Assembly (NCBI GenBank): GCA_026874595.1
Contig: CM049318.1
Location: 12,445,241-12,509,240 of the forward strand
Origin: Sipunculus nudus
Taxonomy: Eukaryota > Annelida > Sipuncula > Golfingiida > Sipunculidae
Reading direction: 5' to 3'
Length of the DNA: 64,000 bases
Of the stretch, positions 50,516 to 62,812 are shown one piece after another. A program made the position numbers and the translations under genes. Within the stretch, counting starts at the first letter, position 1, and every line of letters starts with the position of its first letter. The notes under the pieces are model-generated. The model had not been told where the DNA came from. It worked only from the letters and a program-made list of their open reading frames with translations, and searched no databases.

Positions 50516-51606
50516 ACTGTTTAAAGAAAAACTCTTGTGTGAAAATCTTGATTCTCTTAGTTTACTGCAGTATGTCTCAGACTTTCTCACTAAACTACAC
50601 ACAGTTACCGTATGTTGTTACAGGTGCTCTTTTATTATGTGACACGGGCGTAACTCCTGTTGTGGCACTCGTGTCTGGCCGCGTATTTGATTCTATGTTT
50701 AATCCGTACTGGTTGAACTCTCGTTGTCATGTTTAGCCTTGTTTTTTTTTACGCTTGGTCGTGGGTAACGTAATGAGCCTGGTATGTGGAGATACACAGC
50801 GCTGTTTTTCTGGAGAATTCCTGAAACGCGTGTAGACTGTGTTGTGCAAGATCTTATAGACAGTTTGAGAAGTGGAAAATTTTCGGCTTGAGTTGTGAAG
50901 GTATATAAAGGGGTGTGTTTTAGAACGAGAGAGCAGAGAGCAGAGAAGATTCCAGCGGACGCAGAAGCGTGTGTCAGTTTCTAAGATCTTATAGATGCGG
51001 CAATTATACATTTTCAAAGACTTTCTCCTGAATTTTATGCATTTGGACTTCAGTTTACTTTCTGGGTTGTTGCAAGAACTTTCCCCTGGACTGTCATTCT
51101 ACGAGAGTTTACATTTAAAGGACTTATCGTTGTGATGGTGTTGCTATCCAGGTACTGTGCACATTATTTTCTATGTGATTGTATTGACTTGTTGCTGTAC
51201 CGCTGTTTTACTGTGTAATTGTATTGATTTAGTGTATTGTAATGTTAGGTTTGTTTTAAGAATAAATTATAGTTATTTGTTAACAAAAAAAAACCACTGA
51301 CTTCTTTATTCATTCCCCTAGACATTTCACGCTGCCTAGCGTTACAGAATCTGATTTGTTTTTATATCCGTTACAAAATTTGTGTTCATCACGCATACGT
51401 GATCTGTTAATATTAGGTTCCGTAACATAAAATTTAGTAACATAAAATTTTGTTACGAGGACAAATAAGTGAGAGGAAAATCCTTGGCCAATCCGGGAGT
51501 CGAACCCAGGTCGGTGGCGTACAAGTCCGGCGTACCAACCGCTTCTCTACCAAAGCAAGCTTCACCAGCCAGACAGTTCGGTCCGCTTTTATGTCCCCCC
51601 GTAACA

Positions 51607-54310
51607 AATTATAATCTTGGTTTCCTTGCTTTATAATGTCTGAAATAAGATGATATATTCCTAATATTTAGACTGCTCTAAATGTGGTATTGTTTTATAT
51701 TAATAAACTTTTGTTATGAGTATTTGTAATATAGGAATTTCATTTGGCAGGTATGTTGCAAGGGAATCAAGAGGCAGAAACCTATTTTATGAATCTATTT
51801 CACAACTGGATAACGTAATAAGAAAATCAGGAGCGAGCATCATAAGACTTTTGCAGCATGCGCTTGATCCATTGATCATGATACATGATTATATTGTAAT
51901 ATGTCACATGTACGACATTGTTATTGTGTCCGTTTATCATGATAACAATGCAATAAAATGTTGATGATTCTTATCCAGATTTATAAATTAAATTTAAAAA
52001 CAAACAGCCACTCATCTATCACATCATTGTTCCCTTTCCATATATTGACAATAAAATAAGGTAGATATTCTTGGCATTTATGGATAAAGGTATAATATAC
52101 ATATTGCTGAAAATAAATTATCATTCTGCTTTTTCGTTATTGTCAATTTATTTTATACCATTAATGGCTCATCTTCTGGGACTCAAATGACCTCGATCTT
52201 GAAGCCGGTATAACATCACATTCGACATATTGTCAGAATATAGTCATGCCCGGATGACATGACAATAAGCAGGGCTTGACTGTTTAACAGATTATTAATT
52301 TATTTTATTTAAATTTACATTTTAAGCCCCTTCCCCCACCTCATTCTGAAATCTCTTCACAAATATAACAAGAGAGGTGATAACGTATAGACTGCAACAA
52401 AGATGTCACAGGAGGTCGACTTGATGTAGACGCTAAACTATGCCCTGATGATACCGATAGGTACATATATTGACTGAGTTGTTAAATATGTATGCAGATT
52501 TCCCTAGCATAATGTTTGATATAAAATAAAAAAAATACATGCATTATAAGCAAATGAACACATTACATACATATATTATAGTTTTAAGACCTGAAATTAA
52601 AATGTCCTTAAAAATTGATAAGCATTTGGTGATATGTATCACTTGTGTAAATTATTCTGATTAATCACTTGGGAGAGGAGGGTCGTTCACTTATGCTTTT
52701 TTAATTTTCCGAAATTCAGTTTTTCACACACACACAGACCATAGTTTCGTTACAAATTGAAAATCATTTCCATAAAGCTGATGTTTTCAGTTCGATTTTT
52801 ATAATGACCCTGCAGTCTAAATAGATTAAAAGAAAATTGAGGGGGGGGGGGGGGGTATTTCGAACCAAATGCGAGAGAGAAGGGCATGCTATTGATTCTT
52901 CATCACTTTGATATTGAATATTATATATCAAAAATATTAAGTATCCAATTATAAAATATTATATATAAACCAATAAATTTCAGGTCCATGTTCCAGTAAG
53001 CCAAGAACAACGGTTGCAAACATGATTATTGTGAAAATAAAGGAAACAATATGTTTAAAGGGATAATGGCTTGCTTCCCTTATATATCCTGTCTGTAGGT
53101 GTATGGGAGACATAAGATCAGCTGTCACTCTTCGAGTAGACATCAGATAAACCAGTTCCACGTAATACTCCTGTGTACACTAACATAACCCTGGTCATGT
53201 TATCAACAGGGAGTGGCTTTTCTCAGAATATTAAATGCAGGAGTAATTAACGTATTTAACAGACAAGTGAGGAATATATGTATATAAAGGTGTGCGCTCG
53301 TGTGTCATACAAAAATATAAATAAATAAATAAGATGTATACAAAAACATAGTTATGATTCTCTTTGTACCCTCGATGTAATTATCTGATTTTCTTCTAAA
53401 AACCACTATAAAAAACAAAGATTTCATACGTCGTTTAGGTTGACGTGGGAACAGCTGAGAAACACAAATAAGTATTTAATTTCTTAGTCAGGTATTTTGT
53501 TACGATAAATATTTGAATAGAATTCTTTTTACAAAAATGGGAAAAAGTATATGCATATATTTCTTAAATTATTCTTTTTAAAATACATCATACAAATCAG
53601 TGAGTTTATTTAATCGTTTGAATATATGCAAGAGTGTTTATATGAAGGCTATTTTTAAGACCTCTAGACTATGCAAATTTGCGAATGTAAATGTTCCAGC
53701 AAATGAAATGTTTTTTAATTAAAAAAAGAACCTAGGTCGATTTGAATATTGTCAAATATTGTTTTTTTGAGTTTGACAAATATTCAGTGGTAAAAGTGCC
53801 AACAATCAGTGCTTTGATTTACATATTAAACGAGTCCTGGGCATATTCTATAGGAATAAATATCTGCTTGAAACCATTCCTTTCTCTTGACAATCCTCAG
53901 GATTGCAGGATCAGACATTATAGGTATTTGCCAAGTAGTAGTTGAAGAAGTAAATTCTCCCATTTAAGATGCTGCAAAAGTAACCGTGTTTTAATTAATT
54001 TTGGAAAAACATCAATGAATGATATAGCAGTCAAGAGATCTTGAAAAATGTATATGCCAGCTAAATTTCTGAGGACAATAAAACAGTATATTGGTCGTGA
54101 AATTCTGGATAACGATTGAAATAAATAAATGTAAAATACAATACAGATTCCTTATTAATTACACAAACACTAAATAATGTTCTATAAGCCTGGCTTTAAT
54201 ATCGGTATTAAGAACTGTGGCGCATGTGAATTATATCAGCGGCCATGCAAATATCAGCGTGGTGAGACGGACTTAGCACGTGAATGTCATGGAGCATTGG
54301 GAACGTAGCA
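51607..54310. other. Intergenic DNA upstream of copy 6
   Basis: Paralogous to the other upstream blocks but more divergent. About 75 bp present in units 3-5 are missing near 53670. The 82-codon frame is at 51716-51964 and a long G-run lies near 52841-52855. The 73-codon frame seen in units 3-5 is interrupted here. No gene. Confidence 0.5.
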
Positions 54311-54315
54311 GTTGG

Positions 54316-54394
54316 CTTATCTTAAGTAGTAGCGGTCAGTTCTATATAAGGCGACGGTGGGAGTAGTTCTGCCCATTCCCTGCTGGATACCAGA
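54316..54394 (+). promoter_or_regulatory. Core promoter of protease copy 6
   Basis: GATA site CTTATCT at 54316-54322 and TATATAAG from 54343: intact, so the broken gene may still be transcribed. Confidence 0.6.
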
Positions 54395-56698
54395 ATGTTC
54401 AGACTCGCAGTTGTTACCCTGGCCCTATTGGCATTAGGTGAGTTATTTATAGGCCTATATTGCATGGCAATCAGCTGATGGTAATTGTAATAAATAAAGG
54501 AAAAATGGTAATGCTATTAATTTGTTACACAGGTTGTGAGAAATAATATTTAGTGTACGTGAGTAAAAATAAGACATGTATTTGTTGATTTTTTATTTTT
54601 TTTATAACATGTCCCTTGAATCTTGAAGTCTAGAAGTATCGGAGAAATAAAAGCTCAGTTTCTGATAAGATACTTCAAAATACTATGACGATACAACTGC
54701 AGGTCCTGAAGTTTCTTTTTGTCAAAAAGAAATTAAAACATATGGTTATTATATTTGGCATAATGGTATTATATACAGACAAAATCTATATCAAACATTG
54801 AATTAAAAACGGAAATAGGTAACATTAAATTTCAACACTGTTTAGAATAACCCAGTATTAACATGTGATTGACTGAGATAAACTGATTTTTTTTCAGCCG
54901 AGGCTCGTCCTCGTGCCACCTACCACGCAAATGTGGACGCACCTTTCATCATTGGAGGTTCACCTGTATCAAAGGGCCGCTGGCCATGGCAGCTGTCCCT
55001 TCAGATCTGCTCCTTCGGCTGTGGTCACACATGTGGTGCTGTCCTGCTGTCATCCAGCAAAGCTCTGACTGCTGCTCACTGTACCACTGGCAGGTAATAA
55101 TCCCACACTGTACATTGTAATAGAATGTAAATAGTTACTTAATATTTATATTAGAATAAAGACATATAATGAAAGGAATAAATTTTCAAACTTTAATGAA
55201 CGGCATACCCTTTCACTACATTCAACTTAGTCCCTGTCTCTGCTCACAGGAGCGGATTCCAGGTTCTTCTTGGTGCTTCCCAGATCGACGGTTCTGATGC
55301 TGAGCAGACGATTGATATCTCTTCTACCACAGAGGTATGAATACTGTTCCTTTCTATGATGAAAACTACAGTTATATATCTTGCGTATATAAGACATGTG
55401 TAAGTGTACCTGTACATGTATTGACCGTTATACTTTCATAACCAGAGGAAAAAGTATATTCATTGAGGCTGAATTATTATCATACATAAAGAATTGTGAT
55501 CATATAAAAACAGTTTCTGATTGTCAATACATACTCTGTATGAAAAAAAAAAACTATTTTAGCACCCCGAATACAGTGGCAGCGCCCCAGGTGTTCCCAA
55601 CGATATCGCCACCCTGCGTCTGGCTGAAAGTGCTTGAACTGTTAGTGGTGTCGTCGAATTCGCTCGTCTTGCTAACTCTTTCGAGAACTACGTAGGCGCA
55701 ACATGCTACATTTCTGGCTGGGGAAGAACTGGTGAGTGTTAATTTTCCGATCATGGGTGGATACAGGGGTCCAACCAAGAATTGTTAATAAAAAACCTAA
55801 GAAAACCTAAAAAATCATCAGATCCAGAAAGGGAGGGATAAAGGGCAGAAACGTTCGATTTAAACGATAAAAGAAAGGTTGTGGCTTAAAGGGAGGGGGT
55901 CCGGACCACTGGACAACTCTGAAACCGCTACGGCCGATGATTGATTCCTTACAAGTGTAGTGTCTGTTATATGTTTATAAACAACAAATTGTCAACAAAT
56001 ACCTATATTTATGTTTCTTTCTTACCCAGATGGATCTGGTGGTTCTCTGCCATCCACTCTTCAGGAGGCTCTGGTAGACCACATCGACACCGCCGAGTGC
56101 CAAAACAGAATGCCCATCAACCTTGCCGATGGTGTCAACGACAGCCACTTCTGCGTGCACACCAACTCCAGAACTCGCGGTTCCTGCCAGGTGAGTAAAA
56201 TAATGATTCAGTTATATTTGGCTGGATACCTCAATTTTTAAAATAACAAAAGTATGTTCTAAAAGATAGTTTCAACATTTAATGCTGAGGTGTTTTCAAA
56301 TTGCCTCCGTAATTACTCAATGTATACGGATTTCTCACTAAGAGTTAAGTTAAAAACTATAGTAATGAATAACCGCGAATCGTTTTGATATTTTAAAAAA
56401 ATATACTTGCAATGAAGTAATTATGAAAATGCAACGTCCGAAAATGTTTATTGAAGGGTTAAATGATAGTTACTTTGATAGGATAATTTAACCTCTAACC
56501 CGATATGCTTAAACATTTTTAATTATTTGGTCCTAGGGTGACAGTGGTGGACCCGTCCAGTGTAACAACGGAGGAAGCTGGACTGTATGTGGAGTGACTT
56601 CCTGGGGAGTCGGCAATATCGTAAACAGCTGTGACACCACCTACCCGTCTGTTTACACCAGAGCCAGCGCCTTCAGATCCTGGATCGACAGCAACTAG
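54395..56698 (+). pseudogene. Chymotrypsin-like serine protease copy 6, nonsense mutation
   Basis: Exons 54395-54437, 54898-55093, 55250-55334, 55563-55731, 56030-56190, 56537-56698, all with good splice sites. Codon 133 in exon 4 is TGA (55635-55637) where every other copy has AGA (Arg). The product would stop at 132 residues, after His75 and Asp122 but before Ser221, so it cannot be active. Codon 130 is Glu instead of Gln. Beyond the stop the frame is intact to its normal end, so this is a recent loss. Its signal peptide has Val7 as in copy 2, and residue 184 is Asp as in copies 3-5. The premature stop is upstream of two later introns, so nonsense-mediated decay is likely. AATAAA at 56743-56748. 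Confidence 0.9.
55756..55934. mobile_element. hAT-like MITE in intron 4 of copy 6
   Basis: Left end GGTGGATACAGGGG; right end ...CTGAAACCGCTACGGC. Confidence 0.5.
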
Positions 56699-57228
56699 AC
56701 GTGATGCATGTTGTTCGAATACAGACCATGATAAATGGCTGAAATAAAAACGTACATTATTATTAACATGGACTATTCCTGTTTGTAGAAATGCACAATC
56801 TGCCTAAGTTTGATGATTTATTTTATGTGAATCGTTCAAACCTTAAAAGATTAAAATTATATAATTTAAACAATCACACATAATATCGCCTACATCATTA
56901 AGTAATATTCTTTACTTTAAGAAATGTAAGGGAAGAAAACACGCGCGATTCCGCTAACCCAACTTGCACTCTCCAAGTTTCAAGGAACGTTTTAATTATC
57001 ATTTTATACATTTTAAGTTCAGTGACTTCAAACCACCTATGGTCCGTCACTGCGCGACACAAGGTTAGGATGAGATAATGCATTGGTAATACACTAGATA
57101 AGAGCATGCACGTTTTCGCCAGGGAGAACCTATTTCTCCTGACCCGTGGTTTCTGCATACATCAGTGCGCTATAAATTACATATTGGGAAAGATATATTC
57201 ACGAACCTAAAAAATAGATAGTGTCAAA

Positions 57229-57302
57229 CCGGCTTCTGTGGCTCAACAGTAGAGCGCTGGACTTGTGAGTTCGAATCGCAGCCGAGGCGGTGGCATTTTT
57301 TT
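57229..57302 (+). repeat. tRNA-like / SINE head in unit 6
   Basis: Same box A/box B/T-run arrangement, with one change (acTtgtgag) between the boxes. Confidence 0.5.
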
Positions 57303-58301
57303 CACGGTAGGCTCCCCCCCCCCCCCCCGTCCAGGGTAAGCTCCCTGCAGGCTTAATGATGAGTGTGCCCAGCAGTCAAGTTTTACTCACAAACGCTTGC
57401 GCTTTTCGTGGATTCCTCGGTGTTATGACCCAGCAATGGGGATGACACACATCCAAAACCCGCAAGAGTGGTAGATCGAGCCTGATTGACAACAGGGTAA
57501 CCGTGTCTATGCTTCTGTCACTGAGTCCGAAAACGGAATGGGACTCTTCATATGTACGTGGTCATAGTTTAAACAATTATTAGAACATAGAGGCGGTTAC
57601 CTCCACTAAAAAAGGATAGTGTCTGAGGTAAATATTCAGTCTTAAAACTTGCTTAAACAATCTTACTTGCCATGCAATATATAAAGATTAAAAAATAATT
57701 TGAATCATTATCCGACCAATCCAACATGAGGACCTGGTGTCACACTAAAAAACTGCCATTCAAGCCTGTTTTCATGGAAACTTATGCCCCAAGTCATGCT
57801 TTAAATACTTCAATTAGGTACATAAACATGTGATAACACTTTTACTCAAACACCGGTATACTAATGGAACGAAAGTGAACCAATTTCTTGTGTTTTTTTT
57901 GTCTATAAACGAAGATAAATGAGGATATTGCTCTATAAAAAAATAAAGGAAACCTTACATATTTATTTAGATTCTTCGCATTGACTCTACCAATACCTTT
58001 AATATTTGTCATTTTATAGGGAATAATTCATACATTATATGACAGGTATATGAACGAGCCAAATTGTGAAGATAAAATTTGGATGAAGCCAGATTACAGT
58101 TATATACATGAGCTTTACACAAGTATCCACAAAGGAAAGGTACTCGGCAGGTTTAGCTCTGTGTCTCACACAGGCACTAGGTGGCGCTCCGCAACCATCG
58201 GTGGATCTGGTATTGGGGGCCATTTTTTCAAGTTTCTTCAAAAGAACCGATTATTCCGATTGGTATGCACAAGGAATTCAGTCCAGCAAGGTGGTATCAG
58301 C

Positions 58302-58404
58302 CAGTGGCGGATCCAGGATTTTTTTTTTGGTTGGAACGGGTAGCTTATGTGTCGCAGTGTGTTTCTAGCATCTAAAATGCGTGCAAACCTATGATCCCCC
58401 ACTG
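58302..58404. mobile_element. hAT-like MITE (unit 6)
   Basis: Left end CAGTGGCGGATCCAGG, right end ATGATCCCCCACTG; right flank GCATTAGC. Confidence 0.65.
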
Positions 58405-59711
58405 GCATTAGCTGACACCCAGTGCCAAGTAATTGCGTGACAAGCAAACACAATGGCCCAAAAGGATTAAGCATAATGCCTGGTCATATGCAGGACATCG
58501 CCTACCGGAACTATAAGTCACCAACGCTTTAGCCAATAAGATAAATCAATATGTTTGGCCAATCAGAGACATGGTCTCATTCTCTGGTATCAGGCTCTCT
58601 TGTAATGAGCCAATGGAAGACGCTAAAGGTCTTGCTTTTATCGCATGTGCCAGGTCAGTACATATCTTGCACGACATCAGTTCAAACAGTTGAAATAATA
58701 TCCTAGATAAGCATCGAGACATCAATATTTTGTAAGGTGGTTCAACATTTACAACCAGAACAGCAGTTATCTAATTAAATATGGAGTAATGTAATGGTAA
58801 AGACGTTTGTTTACCGAGTCGAATTAAGCTAACACCCAAAACATGAATTACTAGCAAAATGTAATCTATACAGAAAGATTAGTCATTATGTAGTTTCCCT
58901 CGTTATTAAACAAAGCGCAAGGTAGAGGCCAGGTCCTGTCATTAAAAAAAGCTAACTAAAATGTCTTTTGCAGTCGCCAAATCCATTTTTGTCTTTCCCA
59001 TGACGCCATTCTTCTAAAAATTTGCAATATTTCAAAAGTTGTAAAGAAGACAGTAATCCTAAAAGTTTTGACCTTGAAGGTCAAGTTCATCAGTTTTTGA
59101 AAACTCTGTCGGGATCCTGCAAGTAAAACTAGTTCTTCAAATTTGAATGAAATACAGGTTATACCTCCAATGTTATGCTGTTGATAAAAATCTATATTTC
59201 CGCAGATCTGACCCCGAAGATCCAGGCCAAGGTCAGTTTTTGAAATCTTCCATGTCTTGGTTTAAACAACTTGTGTGTAAGGAAGAAATATGCAACGCTT
59301 CAAAGGTCATAGCGTTTAAGAGAAATATTTCAAACGATGAAATGAATCACTTTATTCATTTACATGGTTTTATCGAGGCAACCTCTAATACTGAAAACAA
59401 CGTATCTACTCCGTTTATAAGCAAAACGGATTTTTTCCAGACATTCGATGATGGTCAAAGAATAATAATAACATACAAGACGGATTATTTTTTTAAATGT
59501 CTGCATTTGACGTCGCTCTGACCAGCTCACTTGGTCACTTTCTTGGTTTGGTGAACGTTTAACTTAGCATTGTAAGTTCTTTTTTTATTGCAAATGAGTA
59601 AGTACTCAAAGCGGATAGTCCATAACTAAGGAACTGGTTGGTTGAAACCAATATCGGATCTTAAAATGGAGGGAGAGGAAAGAACATTTATAGTTTCAAA
59701 AACATACATGT

Positions 59712-59867
59712 TGTTACGAAAAGAAATTGTTGAGGGGAAAATCCTGGGCCGATCCTGGAGTCGCACCCAAGTCGGTGGCGTACAAGTCCGGCGTACCAAC
59801 CGCTTCGCTAGCAAAGCAAGCTCCACTAGCGAGACAGTTCGGTCAGCTTTTATGTCACCCCGTAACA
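59712..59867. repeat. Left 156 bp terminal repeat (unit 6)
   Basis: TGTTACG...CGTAACA with antisense tRNA-like boxes. A truncated further copy lies at 59987-60044 and ends right after tcgaacccag. Confidence 0.6.
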
Positions 59868-60301
59868 CACGTCCTCTTAAGAGCGTTCTGCTATCAGAAC
59901 AAGACTAATTATCCCAGGAGTCACACTTTGGTGAGCTTATTCCCTGGGCCACAAAGTTTACCGTCATCCCGGACGAGCCCCCATTTTGTTACGAACAGAA
60001 ATTGTGAGGGGAAAATTCTGGGCCGATCCCGGAGTCGAACCCAGAAAGTAAACGGAAGTCCGAATGCATAAAATCCATGAGTAAGACTTCAAAAATCCAC
60101 AATTGCCGCATTCATCCGAGATGGCTTGACATTGCTGCTCAATTAGACACACAAAATGTCCATTACTAGCAAATCAAACCAGTCATTCACGAACACGAAT
60201 GTAAATCAGTATGGTCAAAAGAAGTTTAAAGCGCAGTCTCCCAGTACAAGTAGTCCTGATAGTTCAACAAACCCATAGCTACACCTCAGCCCACGTCCAC
60301 T

Positions 60302-60865
60302 GTGTCTAAATCCAACAAAGACCAGTCATTTTCAAAGAAAATCTGTAATTACTTCAAGAAAGAAGGTCATCTAATATCTGACTGCTGGAAACTTGCGAAA
60401 AGACCAAAGAACAAACCTTCTGGTTTTGTTTCAAAATCTATGCATAGCATAGCACAAGAGCCAGACTCTTTTCATGTAAATAAGGGGTACAACTCCTTTG
60501 TTGACTCAAATAAAGAGTTTGATGCTACGGAGGCCCAAGTTCCGTCTGAATCCAAAGAAGAATCCGTAGCTTGCGGGGTAAAAACCTCAGTTGATTCCTG
60601 CGAGGAATTAAATAAGGCTAGGTCCTTTCAAGACTCCTGCGAGGAGTATTCTCTGGATAAGGCTAAGTCCTTTTATGACTCTTGCGAGAGTATTTCAGAT
60701 GAGGCCAGGTCCTCTTATGACAAACAGAAGTTTGTTTCTGCCGAGGAAAATTCCTCTGTTGACTCCCATGAGGAGTTTGATGATAAAAAGGAAGTAGATT
60801 CCTTAGATGACTCCGAAACAGAGTTTATGACTGACACTTTCAATGACAGTTCTTTGTTTGATTAG
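60302..60865 (+). pseudogene. gag nucleocapsid-like motif and acidic spacer (unit 6)
   Basis: An open frame without a convincing ATG. Near its start is CNYFKKEGHLISDC, a CCHC zinc knuckle in which the second Cys is Phe, so zinc binding should fail. The rest is very acidic and Ser-rich, with an internal near-repeat of the SFxDSCEE/SFYDSCES type. It ends at TAG 60863-60865; the same frame then continues into the protease. The TAG is present in all four copies. Confidence 0.65.
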
Positions 60866-61330
60866 GTTGAGGTAGTAGATTCCTCTCTTGACTCTGAAAT
60901 GGAGTTATTTGAGCCATTCATACGTGATGGTTTTGTATCACTTTCAAGTGATTTTTCAGATTCTACCCCTATTAGAATTTTGAGGGACACTTGTTCAGGC
61001 CAGACTCTCATATTAGCAAACACTTTGCCATTTTCTGGTTGGTCCTTTACTGGTGCACATGCACTTGTTAATGGTGTGTTTTCAGACAGGCACACTTCAG
61101 ATCCGCTTCACAGTATCCGTTTAAAGTCAGATTTGATTTCTTGGAATATTACTGTGAGCATAAGAACTACTTTACCCTTTAAGGGAATTCAGTTGCTACA
61201 AGGCAATGATGTTGCAGGTGATAAAGTACAGCCTGTACCAATAGTGACAGAAAAGCCGTCAATTGATCAGGACACTGATCTGGAAAGTCAGGAAATTCCT
61301 TGTTTGTATCGTTCATGTGCTGTGCTGTAA
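60866..61330 (+). pseudogene. Retropepsin-like aspartic protease (unit 6)
   Basis: In frame with the preceding acidic region. The active-site region reads ILRDTCSGQTLIL, where family members have DTGA/DTGS, so the Gly after DT is Cys here. The C-terminal motif is LLQGNDVAGDKV, matching the (L)GND(L/V)AGGKV signature of Gypsy-type elements. The frame closes at TAA after CAVL because of a 5 bp tandem duplication (gctgt, 61319-61328); without it the protein would run straight into the integrase. All four copies share this duplication. Confidence 0.75.
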
Positions 61331-62710
61331 CTAGATCTATGGCCAAGACAAACACACATGAGGATAATGGTCCACATGATAACACTCTGGGAGTCACTAG
61401 TGACTCGTCTAATGACTCGCCCGTACAGGATGCAGCATTTTCAAGGTCAGAACTTATCGCGGAACAGCATAAGGACCCTGATATTTCATGTTTGTTTCCC
61501 AGGGCAGTTTCTAAAGATGAGCTGTCACAAAACCCAGTTTGTTTCTATGTCAAAAATGGAGTGCTTATGCGTAAATGGCGACCACCTGATGTATGCGCTG
61601 ATGAAGAGTGGGCCATCAAACAACAAATAGTCATGCCCAAAAGCTTTCGCAGTGAAGTTCTAAGCATGGCACATGAGGCTCCTTTGTCTGGCCATTTAGG
61701 TATAAATAAAACTTATCAGAAAGTTAGTAAACACTTCTATTGGCCTAACCTCAGGAAAGATGATGTACAATATTGTAAATCATGCCATACATGCCAGATG
61801 GTAGGCAAGCCCAATCAGAATCCTCCTAAGGCCCCACTTAGGCCTATTCCTGCTTTCGAGGAACCATTCAGTAGGATTATTGTTGATTGTGTTTGACCAC
61901 TGCCCAAAGCAAAATCTGGACATGAATACTTGCTGAAAATTATGTGCGCATCTACCAGGTTCCCTGAGGCAATACCATTGCGCAAAATTAATGCCAAAAG
62001 TGTTGTCAAAGCTCTGACCAAGTTTTTTTTACAACTTTTGGATTACCAAAATCCGTCCAGTCTGATCAAGGATCTAATTTTATGTCTGGCTTATTCCAAC
62101 AAGTTATGCTTGAGCTAGGTATAAAACAGTGCAGCTCTTCGCCATACCATCCTGAAAGTCAGGGCGCCCTTGAGCGTTTTCACCAGACATTAAAAAACAT
62201 GATCAGAACTTTTTGCAATGACACACAGAAAGACTGGGATGAAGGAATCCACCTATTGCTGTTTGTTTTCAGAGAATCCTTTCAAGAGTCCTTGGGTTTC
62301 AGTCCCTTTGAACTAGTTTTTGGACACACCGTTCGAGGTTTTATTGAAACTGTTTAAAGAAAAACTCTTGTGTGAAAATCCTGATTCTCTTAGTTTACTG
62401 CAGTATGTCTCAGACTTTCTCATTAAACTACACAATGCTTGTGAGATTGCAAAATCATATCTTAAATCTGCACAAAGTGGAATGAAACAAAATATGACAA
62501 AAACCCTGTAAGTAGGACGTTTGAGCCTGGTGAAAAGGTCCTTGCCTTACTTCCCATCCTCGGCAGACCTCTGCAAGCTAGGTATTTTGGTCCTTACATT
62601 GTTTACAAGAAAGTCTGTGATTTAAATTACATACTTTTGACACCAGATAGACGTAAGAAGAAACAACTGTGCCATGTTAACATGTTGAAACCATATTATG
62701 ATAGATATAG
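61324..62710 (+). pseudogene. Gypsy-type integrase, zinc finger to GPY/F module (unit 6)
   Basis: The HHCC finger is intact: HEAPLSGHLGINKTY followed by CKSCHTC (to about 61800). The catalytic core starts near 61877 (IIVDCV). Its second Asp lies in the SDQGSNF-type region (about 62060-62080) and its Glu in GALERFHQTL (about 62166-62190), a DDE core. The C-terminal module has ARYFGPYIVY (about 62580) and LCHVNMLKPY (about 62668). Lesions: GGA to TGA at 61894 (private to unit 6), a run of eight T at about 62020 giving a +2 shift (in all copies), one extra T near 62341, and stops near 62512. It would insert retroelement cDNA; here it is dead. Confidence 0.8.
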
Positions 62711-62812
62711 CACATCAGATGTTGTACAAAATGTTACTGCTGTAAATTGTGAAAACTCTGACCTTGACCAAGTTAAAGTAGATACTGATTGTAAGTGTGA
62801 TGTAGACATTCA

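Larger units (their letters stand above)
47845..51606 (+). mobile_element. Composite Gypsy-type (Gmr1-like) element, decayed (unit 5)
   Basis: Repeats 47845-48000 and 51451-51606, acidic frame 48611-49036, protease remnant 49180-49500, integrase remnant 49485-50515, LTR-like region 50616-51427. It shares all the main lesions with units 3 and 4. A few sites (Ser in place of Pro in the acidic frame, gttTaaagc near 48395, ctaaaCtac near 50593) match unit 6 instead, suggesting gene conversion or retained ancestral states. Confidence 0.8.
43189..54394 (+). repeat. Tandem array unit 5 (11.2 kb)
   Basis: Sister of unit 4 (shared 76 bp deletion). Its downstream end passes into the more divergent upstream flank of copy 6. 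The LTR-like region here ends with a short local duplication of taacataaaattt (about 51423-51450). Confidence 0.88.
56750..59711. other. Intergenic DNA downstream of copy 6
   Basis: tRNA-like element, long C-run (57316-57328), MITE, CCAAT cluster (58533, 58559, 58610), then the segment lost in units 3-5. That segment has TGACCTTGA motifs near 59069 and 59206-59232 and a 124-codon frame (59147-59521). The frame is broken in the paralogous DNA of units 1 and 2 and matches no family I know, so I do not call a gene. Confidence 0.5.

Noticed and set aside
59147-59521. 124-codon frame in unit 6
   Set aside because: Paralogous DNA in units 1 and 2 is broken by stops and indels, and units 3-5 have deleted most of it.
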